From Nocardioides dokdonensis FR1436 (GTDB taxonomy: Bacteria; Actinomycetota; Actinomycetes; Propionibacteriales; Nocardioidaceae), in the NCBI RefSeq assembly GCF_001653335.1, contig NZ_CP015079.1, positions 2,232,001-2,296,000 of the forward strand: a stretch of DNA of 64,000 nt, written 5' to 3'. Numbering within the stretch: position 1 is the stretch's first letter; each line of letters begins with the position of its first letter. Shown one piece after another: positions 1 to 8,572 of this stretch. A model generated the notes under the pieces. It was not told the origin of the DNA. It was given only the letters and a program-made list of their open reading frames with translations, and ran no database searches. A program made the position numbers and the translations under genes.

Positions 1-483
1 TCTGCCCTGGCCGCCCTCGCGACGACCGCCCTCGTCCTCACCGGCTGTAGCGGCGATGACGACAGCTCCGCCGAGCCCGAGGCCACCACCTCCGCCTCCG
101 CCGGCTTCGACGAGAAGACCGGCGTGACTGACGACGGCAGCGGCGACAAGCAGCGAGAGTGCAAGGCCAAGGTCGAGGTCTCGGGGGGTGCCAATGCCAC
201 CTTCAAGGGCAAGGGAGAGTCCGTCCAGCCCGCGAACGGACAGCCTGCCGCGTACTACGTGTACGAGGGCAAGAAGGGCTCGATCCAGGTCTTTGCCGGA
301 GCGGACGACATTCCCACCAGCGCCGTGGTGACCGTCGACGGAGTTACATACACCACCGACCCGGAGGACCCGACCGGCGTCGAGGCCGGCGAGGATGGCA
401 CCTCGGCGACCGTCGACGCAGTGGGCAACCCCACCGAGGGCGGCAGCGCCGACATCGTCGCCGAGTTCACCTGCGGGAACTGA
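1..483 (+). CDS. Partial secreted lipoprotein, possibly LpqH-like
   Basis: The 5' end is cut by the window edge. Translation from base 1 gives the end of a signal peptide with a lipobox (LVLTGC), then a Ser/Asp/Glu-rich linker and about 120 residues of mature protein ending in an EFTCGN tail. The product should be exported and lipid-anchored at the cysteine. The size, the single late Cys and the beta-rich, Gly/Ala/Thr-rich C-terminus recall the 19-kDa antigen LpqH family of mycobacteria, but this is an impression by eye, not an alignment. The stop codon overlaps the end of the convergent gene by 17 bp. Confidence 0.75.
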   Translation, partial: SALAALATTALVLTGCSGDDDSSAEPEATTSASAGFDEKTGVTDDGSGDKQRECKAKVEVSGGANATFKGKGESVQPANGQPAAYYVYEGKKGSIQVFAGADDIPTSAVVTVDGVTYTTDPEDPTGVEAGEDGTSATVDAVGNPTEGGSADIVAEFTCGN

Positions 484-1393
484 GGCGCACGATCCAGCGC
501 CGCCGCGGGTGCTCCGTGGCGGTCCACAGGTCGCCGGCGGGGTCGGCGTACAGGTCCTCGGGTCCCATCGGGGCGGCCCAGCGGCGGCGGGTGAACGCGC
601 CGGGGACTCCGGACCAGATCGAGCCGGGCGTCCACGGGCCGTGCGAGGTGGACACGAGCCAGCGGCCGTCGCGCTCCACGACGCCCTGCATGCCCGCGAC
701 GCCGTCGCCGGCGACGACCGGGGCGCCGCAGGGCAGGTCGGTGGCCGGGTCGACCGGGATGCACGCCAGCCGCCGGGTCTTCTTGCCGCGGCCGTACTCG
801 CCCACGACGATCCCCGAAGCCCCGGCCGAGAAGAACGAGTAGCGCAGCCGCTCGACGCCCTCGGGCGCCGTGGCGCGGTGTGCGTGGCGCATGGGCAGCA
901 CCATCTCCCCGTCGACGGAGACGATGTCGTCGAGGTGCGCGGTCCAGAAGCCCTTCCCGGTCGCCGCCACGTGCAGCCACCGCCCGGTCCGGGCCAGGCC
1001 ACCCGCGTGCACCTTCAGGGGACCGAGCGACAGCTCGCCGGCGTCGTCGAGGCGTGGCACGACGAGGCGCACGTGGGCGTACCAGCCGGTGCGGGTGTCG
1101 ACGACCGAGATCCGCGAGCCGCCCTTCTTGGCGTACCACGACACCAGCAGCGTCGGGTCGCCGTCGGCGGCGTCGGTGATGCCCTGCGGCCACCACTCCC
1201 GGTCGCGTCGGTCGGCCGCCTCCCACGTCCAGGCACGCATCCCCGCCACCCGCAGCAGCGGGCTGCGGCGCAGCTGGCCGGTCAGCGGCACGCCCTCCAG
1301 GCCCACCGCCCCCGGCACCCGCGGGTACGCCGCGCTCCGCGCGAGCCCGAGCCCGCTGTCGGGGTCGGTCCACGACGTCGTCGCTGTGCTCAT
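467..1393 (-). CDS. Hypothetical protein, possible beta-propeller fold
   Basis: This is a 308-aa soluble protein without signal peptide or membrane segment. I do not recognise the family. The sequence has repeated short Trp/Gly motifs (such as GRWLHVAATGKGFW, GRWLVSTSHGPW and GDLWTATEHP) spaced 50-70 residues apart, which suggests a propeller-like, possibly substrate-sensing fold. Its ATG overlaps the stop codon of the upstream DMT permease (ATGA, 4 bp), so the two are very probably translationally coupled and co-transcribed. The function is unknown. Confidence 0.75.
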   Translation of the reverse strand: MSTATTSWTDPDSGLGLARSAAYPRVPGAVGLEGVPLTGQLRRSPLLRVAGMRAWTWEAADRRDREWWPQGITDAADGDPTLLVSWYAKKGGSRISVVDTRTGWYAHVRLVVPRLDDAGELSLGPLKVHAGGLARTGRWLHVAATGKGFWTAHLDDIVSVDGEMVLPMRHAHRATAPEGVERLRYSFFSAGASGIVVGEYGRGKKTRRLACIPVDPATDLPCGAPVVAGDGVAGMQGVVERDGRWLVSTSHGPWTPGSIWSGVPGAFTRRRWAAPMGPEDLYADPAGDLWTATEHPRRRWIVRLSSRR

Positions 1394-2337
1394 GCGGTCG
1401 GCTCCTCGAGTCTCGGGGTGAGTCGGCGCGCCCGGCCCGCGCGGGTGGCGACGGCGACGCCGACCACCGACAGGGCCAGCCCGATCACCTGGCGCGGCCC
1501 GAGGGTGTCACCGAAGGCGACCCAGGCCAGCACCGCGGTCACCGGCGGCATCAGGAAGAACACGCTGGCGCCCGCGCTGGCCCCGCCGCGGCGCACGAGC
1601 ACGCCCAGCAGCAGCAGCCCGGCCACCGAGTTCACCGCGGCCAGGTAGAGCACCGCGACCAGACCCTGGCCGGGGTCCTGGACCCCGCCGGTGCCCTCGA
1701 AGGCCAGCGCCACCAGGCCCAGCGGCACCGTCGCCACCGCGCACTGCACCGTCGCCGACCAGATCGGGTCGGCGCTGACGTGGATCCAGCGCTGGCCCAG
1801 CGTGCCCAGGCTCAGCGCCAGCAGGCTGGCCACCCCCAGCCCGAGCCCCAACCAGCCGCCCGCGCCATCGACGTCGGGCCCGAGCACCACCAGCACCCCC
1901 ACGACACCGGCGGCGAAGCCGGCCACCTGCACCCGGGTCAGCCGCTCCCCGAGCAGCAGCCCGGCCAGCACCACGGTCAGCACGGGGGAGAGGGAGTGCA
2001 GCAGCGCGGCCAGGGTGGCGCCCAGGCCCAGCGCGAAGCCGACGTACATCAGCCCGAACTGGATCGCGTTGAGCACCAGCCCGACCGCGCCCACGCGCAG
2101 CAGCTCGTGGCGTGTCATCCGCATCGGTCCGCGCAGCCACCACGCCAACGGCGCCAGCAGCAGCGCGGCCACCCCGAAGCGCAGCGTCAGCAGGGTGAAC
2201 GGCTCCACCACGTCGACGCCCGCGGGGCCGGCGATGTAGCCCGACGACCACACCAGCACGAACGCCGCCGCCGGCAGGAGGGGCACCGCGCCCGGTGGTG
2301 GCGCGGTGCGGCTGGTCGTGCGGTCCCGAGAGGTCAC
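1390..2337 (-). CDS. EamA/DMT-family permease
   Basis: The 315-aa integral membrane protein has about ten hydrophobic segments in two homologous halves, as in the drug/metabolite transporter superfamily. The first half contains the typical WSSGYIAGP start and the second half the LMPPVTAVLAW stretch found in EamA domains. Family members export amino acids, nucleobases or drugs; the substrate here cannot be read. I start it at the GTG (reading VTSRDRT) because a CAGGCT -10-like box lies six bases upstream, as in the other leaderless genes. A much longer upstream reading frame is only the antisense of the Nudix gene. It is divergent from the Nudix gene and coupled to the downstream hypothetical. 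Confidence 0.85.
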   Translation of the reverse strand: MTSRDRTTSRTAPPPGAVPLLPAAAFVLVWSSGYIAGPAGVDVVEPFTLLTLRFGVAALLLAPLAWWLRGPMRMTRHELLRVGAVGLVLNAIQFGLMYVGFALGLGATLAALLHSLSPVLTVVLAGLLLGERLTRVQVAGFAAGVVGVLVVLGPDVDGAGGWLGLGLGVASLLALSLGTLGQRWIHVSADPIWSATVQCAVATVPLGLVALAFEGTGGVQDPGQGLVAVLYLAAVNSVAGLLLLGVLVRRGGASAGASVFFLMPPVTAVLAWVAFGDTLGPRQVIGLALSVVGVAVATRAGRARRLTPRLEEPTA

Positions 2338-2367
2338 GGAGCCAGCCTGCCTGATGGCGCCACCCAC

Positions 2368-2373
2368 TAGGGT
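2368..2373 (+). promoter_or_regulatory. -10 box of leaderless Nudix gene
   Basis: TAGGGT sits six bases before the GTG at 2380. No ribosome binding site is visible, so transcription probably begins at the start codon. Confidence 0.6.
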
Positions 2374-2379
2374 GCGGGC

Positions 2380-3084
2380 GTGGGTGAGCGGCAGCTGGTG
2401 GTGGGCGCAGCGATCGTGCGCGGAGCGCGGGTGCTGGCGGCGCGGCGTACGACGCCGGCGGCGGCCGCGGGCCGCTACGAGCTGCCTGGCGGCAAGGTGG
2501 AGCCCGGCGAGCTGCCCAGCGCCGCGCTGGAGCGCGAGATCGTCGAGGAGCTCGACTGCGAGATCGAGGTGACCACCTGGCTGGCCGGCACCAGCCCGAT
2601 CAGCGACATCCTCGAGCTGCGGATCGCGGTCGCCCGCCTCGTGGCCGGCGAGCCCGAGCCCCACGAGCACGACCGGCTGATCTGGGTCGGCGCCGACGAG
2701 CTCGACGGCCCCGACGGCCCGGACTGGATGGACGCCGACCGCCCCTTCCTGCCCGAGCTGGCACACGTGCTGCGCGCCGCCGCGACCGCCCAGCGCCGCG
2801 CGGTCCTCTTCGACGAGGACGACGCGGCCGCGGTGCTGCGCCGCCTGCGCGCCGACGGCTACGACGCCGAGCTGGAGCGCGAGCGCCTGGCCGGCGAGGA
2901 CGACGACGAGGACCACCCCTGGGCAGTGCTCACCGACGCCCCCGGGTTCATCGTGGAGATGCTGGTCGACGAGCACGACGGCTGGCTCGACGAGGACGCC
3001 GGCGCGCCCGCGCCGCCGCCGGTCGCCCCGCTCGACCTGCCCACCGCCCCCCGCCGCATCAAGCGTCCTGGGGCCGGCTCCTAA
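2380..3084 (+). CDS. Nudix hydrolase (MutT-like) with C-terminal extension
   Basis: The 234-aa protein has a complete Nudix box near residues 37-59 (GGKVEPGE followed by REIVEEL), the Mg-binding loop of enzymes that cleave NDP-X compounds. The N-terminal 130 residues resemble MutT/NUDT-type (d)NTP pyrophosphohydrolases that sanitise oxidised nucleotides. Residues of about 140-234 are an acidic extension ([13 protein letters not shown]) ending in a Pro-rich tail, which ordinary 130-140-aa MutT proteins lack. The GTG start is supported by the leaderless -10 box. The stop codon overlaps the -10 box of mshB. Confidence 0.88.
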   Translation: MGERQLVVGAAIVRGARVLAARRTTPAAAAGRYELPGGKVEPGELPSAALEREIVEELDCEIEVTTWLAGTSPISDILELRIAVARLVAGEPEPHEHDRLIWVGADELDGPDGPDWMDADRPFLPELAHVLRAAATAQRRAVLFDEDDAAAVLRRLRADGYDAELERERLAGEDDDEDHPWAVLTDAPGFIVEMLVDEHDGWLDEDAGAPAPPPVAPLDLPTAPRRIKRPGAGS

Positions 3085-3087
3085 GAT
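3082..3087 (+). promoter_or_regulatory. -10 box of mshB, overlapping Nudix stop
   Basis: TAAGAT begins with the TAA stop of the Nudix gene and lies seven bases before the mshB ATG, so mshB is probably a leaderless transcript. Confidence 0.65.
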
Positions 3088-3094
3088 CGAGGGC

Positions 3095-4021
3095 ATGTCC
3101 ACGCCCTCCTCGAACGCCGGCGACCACCGCCTCCTGCTCGTGCACGCCCACCCCGACGACGAGTCGATCGGCCAGGGCGCCACGATGGCCAAGTACGCCG
3201 CCGAGGGCCGCGGAGTCACCCTGGTGACCTGCACCGCAGGTGAGATGGGCGAGATCCTGGTGCCCGAGCTCGAGCACCTCGCCGCCGACCGCGAGGACCG
3301 TCTCGGCGAGCACCGCCGCACCGAGCTGGACGCGGCGATGAAGGCCCTGGGCGTCACCGACCACCGCTTCCTGGGCGGCTTCGGGCGCTACCGCGACTCG
3401 GGCATGAAGTGGCACGCCGACGGCCACGCCATCGCCGCCGATGACATCCACGACAACGCGTTCTGGCGCGCCGACCTCACCGAGGCCGCCGACCTGCTCG
3501 TCGAGGTCATCCGCGAGGTCCGCCCGCAGGTGCTCGTCACCTACGACCAGTTCGGCGGCTACGGCCACCCCGACCACATCCAGGCGCACCGGGTCGCGAT
3601 GTACGCCGCCCAGCTCGCCGCGGTGCCGTCGTACCGTAAGGAGCTCGGCGCCCCCTGGTCGATCGCCAAGATCTACTGGGGTGCGATGTCGGAGAGCCGG
3701 ATGCGCGCCGGGCTGCGGGCGCTGCGCGACGCCGGCGACACCACGACGTTCGAGGGCATGGACCCCGACGGGAAGCTGCCGCACTTCGTGACCGCCGACG
3801 AGGACCTCGCCTGCGGCGTCGACGCCACCGACTACGTCGACACCAAGATGGCCGCCCTGGCCGCGCACGCCACCCAGATCACCACCGACGGCCCGTTCTT
3901 CGCGCTGTCCAACAACGTCGGGGCCACCGCGTGGGGCATCGAGTTCTACCGCCTGGTCCACGGCGAGCTCGGACCGGTGGGGGAGGACGGTCTCGAGACC
4001 GACCTCTTCGCCGGGCTCTGA
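3095..4021 (+). CDS. mshB: MshB, GlcNAc-Ins deacetylase of mycothiol synthesis
   Basis: MshB is a zinc-dependent cytosolic enzyme that deacetylates 1-D-myo-inosityl-2-acetamido-2-deoxyglucopyranoside to GlcN-Ins, the second half of the mycothiol backbone pathway. The 308-aa protein matches the family length. It shows the PIG-L/LmbE zinc motif AHPDDE at residues 18-23 and the third ligand region GGYGHPDH about 130 residues later. Mycothiol is the actinobacterial thiol buffer, which fits the taxonomy. The small membrane protein gene begins five bases downstream, so the two form an operon. Confidence 0.95.
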   Translation: MSTPSSNAGDHRLLLVHAHPDDESIGQGATMAKYAAEGRGVTLVTCTAGEMGEILVPELEHLAADREDRLGEHRRTELDAAMKALGVTDHRFLGGFGRYRDSGMKWHADGHAIAADDIHDNAFWRADLTEAADLLVEVIREVRPQVLVTYDQFGGYGHPDHIQAHRVAMYAAQLAAVPSYRKELGAPWSIAKIYWGAMSESRMRAGLRALRDAGDTTTFEGMDPDGKLPHFVTADEDLACGVDATDYVDTKMAALAAHATQITTDGPFFALSNNVGATAWGIEFYRLVHGELGPVGEDGLETDLFAGL

Positions 4022-4025
4022 GCGG

Positions 4026-4367
4026 GTGACCCGGCTGGCGCTGGCGCTGGCCCTGCTGGTGGCGGGAGCAGCGATCGGGCTGGCCGCGCTCGTCGTGCAC
4101 GCCACCGCCTGGGGCCTGCCGCTCGGAGCGGCGGCCGCCGTCGCCGTCCTGGTCGCCCTCCCGCCGGGGGTGGCCACCCGCCTGCCCTACGCGCTGGGCC
4201 TCACCGGCCTCTTCGTGTACGCCGCCCGGGCGCGGCCCGAGGGCGACTACCTGGTCGGCGCCGATCCGCGCGGCTACGGCCTGCTCCTCGTGGCGGTGGT
4301 GGTGCTCGTCGGGGCCGTGGTCAGCGTCCCGCACCGACGATTCAACGCTGTCGACAACGGTCTTTAG
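4026..4367 (+). CDS. Small integral membrane protein, DUF6113-like
   Basis: The 113-aa protein is almost entirely hydrophobic, with three or four transmembrane helices and a short charged loop (RARPEGDYLVGADPRG) before the last helix. It starts with GTG five bases after the mshB stop and has no clear Shine-Dalgarno, so it relies on coupling. Small membrane proteins of this type directly after mshB are a recurrent actinobacterial arrangement. The role is unknown. Its last codons carry the promoter of the VanW-type gene. Confidence 0.8.
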   Translation: MTRLALALALLVAGAAIGLAALVVHATAWGLPLGAAAAVAVLVALPPGVATRLPYALGLTGLFVYAARARPEGDYLVGADPRGYGLLLVAVVVLVGAVVSVPHRRFNAVDNGL

Positions 4368-4370
4368 ACT
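4365..4370 (+). promoter_or_regulatory. -10 box of VanW-family gene
   Basis: TAGACT includes the TAG stop of the upstream membrane-protein gene and ends six bases before the GTG start at 4377. Confidence 0.6.
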
Positions 4371-4376
4371 CGCACG

Positions 4377-6128
4377 GTGAGCCGAGACCCCAAGCGACCC
4401 TCCGACGACCGCGAGTCCAGCGGCGCCAAGGCCGTGGTGCTGATCCTCGGTGTCCTCGTGCTGCTCGCCGCAGGCGGCTACGCCGCGGCCGGTGCCTTCG
4501 CCGGCGACAAGGTGCCCCGCGGCACCACCATCGCAGGCGTCGACGTGGGCGGGCAGAGCCCCGCGCGCGCCGAGCGCACCCTGCGCAACGGCCTCGAGGA
4601 GCGCCTCGCCGAGCCGCTGCAGGTCAGCGTCACCGGGGCCGGCGGCGACACCACCGAGCTCGACCCGGCCGAGGCCGGGCTGTCGGTCGACCACGCCGCC
4701 TCGGTCGCCGAGGCCGGCGGGCGCCGCTCGTGGGAGCCCCGGCGGCTCTGGGACTACTACACCGGCGGCCAGGACCTCGCGCCCGTCGTCGACGTCGACG
4801 AGAGCGCCCTCGAGGACGCGCTCGCCCAGATCTCCGAGGAGGTCGGCGAGCCCGCCGTCGACGGTGCGGTCAAGCTCACCTCCACCGGCGTCAAGACCAC
4901 CAAGGCCAAGCCCGGCCGCGAGCTCGACCTCGACGCCTCCCGCGAGGCCCTCGTGGCGGCGTACCTCCAGATGGCCGAGGGCGAGCCCGACGGCAGCGCC
5001 GACCTCGCGCTGAGCGAGGTCGCCCCCGACATCGACGAGCGCGACGTGGAGCGGGCCGTCGCGGAGTTCGCCAACCCCGCCCTGTCGGCGCCGGTCTCCC
5101 TCGACTTCGGCGACGCCACGGTCGTGCTCGACCCCCAGCAGTACGCCCCCATGCTGCGGCTCGAGCCGGTCGACGGCCGCCTCGAGCCCGTCGTGAAGGG
5201 CAAGCAGCTCATCGCCCTCGTCGACGCCGCGACCTCGGGCGACGGCGCGCCCGTCGACGCCACCGTCGCGCTGGTCGACGGCAAGCCGCAGGTCGTGCCC
5301 GGCAAGCCGGGCGTGGCCTACGAGCCCGACGACGTGACCGACGCGTTCCTCGACGTGGTCGTGCGCAAGGAGGGCAAGCGCCAGATCGAGGTCGAGGCCA
5401 AGGTCGCGCGCCCCGAGGTCACCACCGCCGACGCGAAGGCGTGGAAGATCCGCGAGAAGGTCTCCACCTTCACCACGTACTACCCCAACGCGGCCTACCG
5501 CAACACCAACATCGGCCGGGCCGCCGAGCTCATCGACGGCACCGTGCTGGCGCCGGGCGAGACGTTCTCGATGAACGACACCGTCGGCGAGCGGACCCGC
5601 GAGAACGGGTTCACCGAGGGCTTCATCATCTCCGACGGCATCCTCAAGGAGGACCTCGGCGGTGGTGTCTCGCAGATGGCGACCACCCTCTTCAACGCCG
5701 CGTTCTTCGCCGGCCTCGAGGACGTCGAGCACAAGCCGCACTCGTTCTACATCGACCGCTACCCGGTCGGGCGCGAGGCGACGGTGGCCTGGGGCGCGAT
5801 CGACCTGCGCTTCAAGAACGACACGCCCTACGGCATCCTCATCGACACCTCGGTGACCCCGGGCGACGCGACCGGCACCGGCGTGGTCACCGCGACGATG
5901 TACTCCACGAAGTACTGGGACATCACCTCCAAGACCGGGGAGCGCTACGCCTACACCGAGCACAAGACCCGCACGCTCGAGGGGGACGACTGCTACGCCT
6001 ACACCGGCTCGTCGGGCTTCTCGATCAACGTGTGGCGCTACTTCCGCAAGGCCGGGGAGTCCGCGCTGGACCACGACGAGAAGTTCACGACCGTCTACAC
6101 GCCCTCCGACGGCGTGGAGTGCAAGTAG
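4377..6128 (+). CDS. VanW-family cell-envelope protein
   Basis: The 583-aa protein has a cytoplasmic charged N-terminus, one transmembrane helix (residues about 20-42) and a large extracytoplasmic part. The part after the helix (RGTTIAGVDVGG) fits the YoaR-like putative peptidoglycan-binding repeats that precede VanW domains. The VanW domain covers about residues 355-520 (TYYPNAAYRNTNIGRAAELI, GETFSMND, GGGVSQMATTLFNA, PHSFYIDRYPVGREAT). VanW is an accessory of some vancomycin clusters but here stands alone, so a cell-wall remodelling role is likelier than resistance. The GTG start follows a leaderless promoter. Confidence 0.9.
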   Translation: MSRDPKRPSDDRESSGAKAVVLILGVLVLLAAGGYAAAGAFAGDKVPRGTTIAGVDVGGQSPARAERTLRNGLEERLAEPLQVSVTGAGGDTTELDPAEAGLSVDHAASVAEAGGRRSWEPRRLWDYYTGGQDLAPVVDVDESALEDALAQISEEVGEPAVDGAVKLTSTGVKTTKAKPGRELDLDASREALVAAYLQMAEGEPDGSADLALSEVAPDIDERDVERAVAEFANPALSAPVSLDFGDATVVLDPQQYAPMLRLEPVDGRLEPVVKGKQLIALVDAATSGDGAPVDATVALVDGKPQVVPGKPGVAYEPDDVTDAFLDVVVRKEGKRQIEVEAKVARPEVTTADAKAWKIREKVSTFTTYYPNAAYRNTNIGRAAELIDGTVLAPGETFSMNDTVGERTRENGFTEGFIISDGILKEDLGGGVSQMATTLFNAAFFAGLEDVEHKPHSFYIDRYPVGREATVAWGAIDLRFKNDTPYGILIDTSVTPGDATGTGVVTATMYSTKYWDITSKTGERYAYTEHKTRTLEGDDCYAYTGSSGFSINVWRYFRKAGESALDHDEKFTTVYTPSDGVECK

Positions 6129-6145
6129 CGCCCCAGCTGGGGCGC
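6128..6145. terminator. Perfect GC-rich dyad, likely terminator
   Basis: GCGCCCCAGCTGGGGCGC is a perfect 18-bp inverted repeat directly after the VanW-family stop. It can form a 7-bp hairpin with an AGCT loop and has no U-tract, which is usual for actinobacteria. The next gene's -10 box begins two bases later. Confidence 0.6.
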
Positions 6146-6146
6146 C

Positions 6147-6152
6147 TAGCCT
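6147..6152 (+). promoter_or_regulatory. -10 box of DUF389 gene
   Basis: TAGCCT ends six bases before the GTG start at 6159 and adjoins the terminator-like dyad, so termination and initiation sites are packed into 31 bp. Confidence 0.6.
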
Positions 6153-6158
6153 GAGCAG

Positions 6159-7196
6159 GTGCTCGTCCACCTGCGCCTGACCGCGCCCACCGACCTCTCC
6201 GACCGCGTCCGCGAGACCCTGTGCGCACCCGACTGGGTCACGAACGTGACGTGGCAGCGGGACGCGGTGATCGATCCGCCCGGCGACCTGTTCGAGTGCG
6301 ACGTGGCGCGCGAGAAGGCCGGCGCCCTGCTCGACAAGCTCGAGCACTGCGGGCTCAAGGAGCACGGCAGCATCCTGGTGCTCGACCCCAGCGGTGCACC
6401 GTTCGCCAAGGCCGAGGAGCTCGAGGAGGTCGCCCCCGGCCACCCCGACGACGCCGTCATCTGGGAACAGGTCGCGGACGACGCCGAGAGCGGTGCCGAC
6501 CCGACCGTGTCCTACCACCTGTTCCTGGTGCTCGCGGTCGTGCTGGCCGCGGTCGCGGTGCTCACCGACTCGGCGGTCCTCGTGGTGGGTGCGATGGTCG
6601 TGGGGCCCGACTTCGGGGTGGTCGCCGCCGCCAGCGCCGGCATCGTGCTCGGCCGGTGGCGGCTCGTGCGTCGCAGCCTCCAGCTGCTCCTGCTCTCCTT
6701 CGTCCTGGCCATCGCGGTCGTGGCGCTGCTGTGCCTGGTGGGGCGCGCCACCGGGATGATCGACGTCGCCGACGTGACCCGGGCCCGGCCCAACACCGGC
6801 TTCATCTGGCGACCCGACCAGTGGTCCGTGGTGGTCGCGCTGACCGCCGGGGCGGCCGGGGTGCTGGCGCTGTCGATCCAGAAGACCTCGACCATGGTGG
6901 GCGTCTTCATCAGCGTCACCACCGTGCCTGCAGCCGGGAACCTCGCCCTCGGCCTGGCCTTCCTGGAGACCGGGGAGATCCTCGGGTCGCTGGCCCAGCT
7001 CGGCATCAACCTCGCCGGCATGCTGGTGGCGGGCACGCTCGTGCTCGGCATCCAGCGGCGCTGGTGGATCCCGATCACCGCCGGCGCCGAGCGGGTCTTC
7101 CGCGCCACGAGCTACGGCAACGACGACGGCGGCGACGCGGCGTCCGCGCCGGGGCACAGCCGCGACGAGGGGATCGACGTACGCGACGAGGAGTGA
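6159..7196 (+). CDS. DUF389 membrane protein
   Basis: The 345-aa protein has a soluble N-terminal half of about 130 residues (MLVHLRLTAPTDLSDRVRE) and a membrane half with five or six helices. The segment VVVGAMVVGPDFGVVAAASAGI matches the GAMI-P-like signature of the TIGR00341/DUF389 family. The function of that family is not known; a transporter or channel is assumed from topology. The tail of about 35 residues is charged and cytoplasmic. The start is the GTG six bases after a TAGCCT box. The next gene ends three bases past its stop on the opposite strand. Confidence 0.85.
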   Translation: MLVHLRLTAPTDLSDRVRETLCAPDWVTNVTWQRDAVIDPPGDLFECDVAREKAGALLDKLEHCGLKEHGSILVLDPSGAPFAKAEELEEVAPGHPDDAVIWEQVADDAESGADPTVSYHLFLVLAVVLAAVAVLTDSAVLVVGAMVVGPDFGVVAAASAGIVLGRWRLVRRSLQLLLLSFVLAIAVVALLCLVGRATGMIDVADVTRARPNTGFIWRPDQWSVVVALTAGAAGVLALSIQKTSTMVGVFISVTTVPAAGNLALGLAFLETGEILGSLAQLGINLAGMLVAGTLVLGIQRRWWIPITAGAERVFRATSYGNDDGGDAASAPGHSRDEGIDVRDEE

Positions 7197-7198
7197 GG

Positions 7199-8170
7199 TC
7201 AGTCGCTCGCGGCCGGCACCAGGTAGCGCGCCACGTGGTGGGTCAGCAGGCCCAGGGCGTCGTAGAGGGCGCGGGCGGCGGTGTGGTCGGTCTCGACGTG
7301 CAGCCACACCGTCATCGCGCCGCGCTCGGCGCCCCACTCGAGCAGCGTGTCGAGGACCTCGCCGGCCAGGCCCTGGCGGCGGTGCTCGAGGTGGGTCCTG
7401 ACGGCGTTGAGCCCGAGCCAGTCGTCGTGGACCGCGGCGCGCCCCTCCGCGACCGGCCCGCTGGGGCCGGGCACCACGACGTGCGCCCGCTCGTCGCGGT
7501 CACCCTCGAGCGCCACCACGCCCAGGCCCCGGCCGCGACCCCGTCGGGCGCGGCGCAGCGTGACCAGGGAGGCGAGGCGGAACTCGACCTCGCCGTGGGG
7601 CAGATAGACCCAGCCGTGCTCGAGGAACGACCGCTCGACGTCGGTGCCGGCCTCGACCTGCACCATCGGGTCGCGGCCGCGCTCGGCGTAGAAGTCCAGC
7701 ACCGCGGCCGCGGCCTCGGGGAAGGGGCGACCCGGGTCGCCCATGGCGAGCGCGGAGTTGGCGCGCTTGTAGGGCCGCCCGATGGGGGCGGGGTCGGAGC
7801 GCAGCACCCACTCGCCCAGGTCGACGCGGTCGGTGTCGGGGAACAGCACGAACGAGTGGCCCTCGGCGGCGCGCGCGGAGACCCGCTGGCGCACCGACGC
7901 ACGGGGCGGCACCGGCTTGCCGGCCACGATGTCGGCGATCGCGATGCGCACCGGAGGGCCGTCCTCGGGCTGCACCACGCAGACCCCGTCGGCCCAGCTC
8001 AGACAGGTGCCGAGCACGTCGGTCAGCGCCGGCCCGCCGCTGGGACCGGTCTGCCCCTGCAGCACGCTGCGCACCACGACACGGGTGCCGACCACCTGAG
8101 GACCCAGGTGCGGGGCGGCGGCCGGCGGCGTGCTCCCACTCGAGGGGTGGGCTTCCGGCGAATCTGGCAC
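7199..8170 (-). CDS. GNAT-family N-acetyltransferase
   Basis: The 323-aa protein has a C-terminal GNAT fold. The acetyl-CoA loop region reads RTHLEHRRQGLAGEVLDTLL, followed by HVETDHTAARALYDALGLL. The N-terminal 200 residues contain a small beta domain (VVVRSVLQGQTGPSGGPALTDVLG) as in Rv0428c-type actinobacterial acetyltransferases. The acceptor is not predictable. The GTG start is preceded by TAGTAT six bases upstream, so it is leaderless. Its promoter interlocks with that of fdxA on the other strand. This position next to fdxA is frequent in Nocardioides-like genomes. Confidence 0.85.
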   Translation of the reverse strand: MPDSPEAHPSSGSTPPAAAPHLGPQVVGTRVVVRSVLQGQTGPSGGPALTDVLGTCLSWADGVCVVQPEDGPPVRIAIADIVAGKPVPPRASVRQRVSARAAEGHSFVLFPDTDRVDLGEWVLRSDPAPIGRPYKRANSALAMGDPGRPFPEAAAAVLDFYAERGRDPMVQVEAGTDVERSFLEHGWVYLPHGEVEFRLASLVTLRRARRGRGRGLGVVALEGDRDERAHVVVPGPSGPVAEGRAAVHDDWLGLNAVRTHLEHRRQGLAGEVLDTLLEWGAERGAMTVWLHVETDHTAARALYDALGLLTHHVARYLVPAASD

Positions 8171-8176
8171 GACGGG

Positions 8177-8186
8177 ATACTAGGCT
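8177..8186. promoter_or_regulatory. Overlapping divergent -10 boxes (GNAT / fdxA)
   Basis: On the minus strand TAGTAT (8182-8177) lies six bases before the GNAT GTG. On the plus strand TAGGCT (8181-8186) can start the fdxA leader. The two -10 hexamers share bases 8181-8182, so the two promoters cannot both be occupied at once. Confidence 0.6.
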
Positions 8187-8245
8187 GGAGCCCTCGCGTC
8201 GACCTGACGCGCCTACCCGCTGCCCCACCCTCCGAGGAGGATTCG

Positions 8246-8572
8246 GTGACCTACGTCATCTCCCAGCCGTGCGTGGACCTCAAGGACCGCGCCTGCGTGG
8301 ACGAGTGCCCCGTCGACTGCATCTACGAGGGCAAGCGGATGCTCTACATCCACCCCGACGAGTGCGTCGACTGCGGTGCCTGCGAGCCGGTCTGCCCGGT
8401 CGAGGCGATCTTCTACGAGGACGACACCCCGGAGGAGTACAAGGCGTACTACGACGCCAACGTGCAGTTCTTCGACGACCTCGGCTCGCCGGGCGGTGCG
8501 GCCAAGATGGGTGAGATCGACAAGGACCACCCGTTGATCGCCGCTCTCCCGCTGCAGGTCCACGAGTCCTGA
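8246..8572 (+). CDS. fdxA: 7Fe ferredoxin FdxA
   Basis: This 108-aa soluble electron carrier has one 3Fe-4S and one 4Fe-4S cluster. The cysteine pattern is typical: C-x7-C-x3-CP near residues 9-21 for the first cluster, and CVDCGACEPVCP for the second. The long C-terminal tail (YYDANVQFFDDLGSPGGAAK) is characteristic of actinobacterial FdxA/FdxC. I choose the GTG at 8246 because GAGGAGG lies five bases upstream. The leader of about 53 nt comes from the divergent promoter. The stop codon overlaps the putative dapC start. Confidence 0.95.
   Translation: MTYVISQPCVDLKDRACVDECPVDCIYEGKRMLYIHPDECVDCGACEPVCPVEAIFYEDDTPEEYKAYYDANVQFFDDLGSPGGAAKMGEIDKDHPLIAALPLQVHES

Noticed and set aside
4377..6128. 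Vancomycin resistance cluster because of the VanW domain
   Set aside because: No vanH/A/X or two-component genes are near; VanW domains are widespread in cell-wall proteins.
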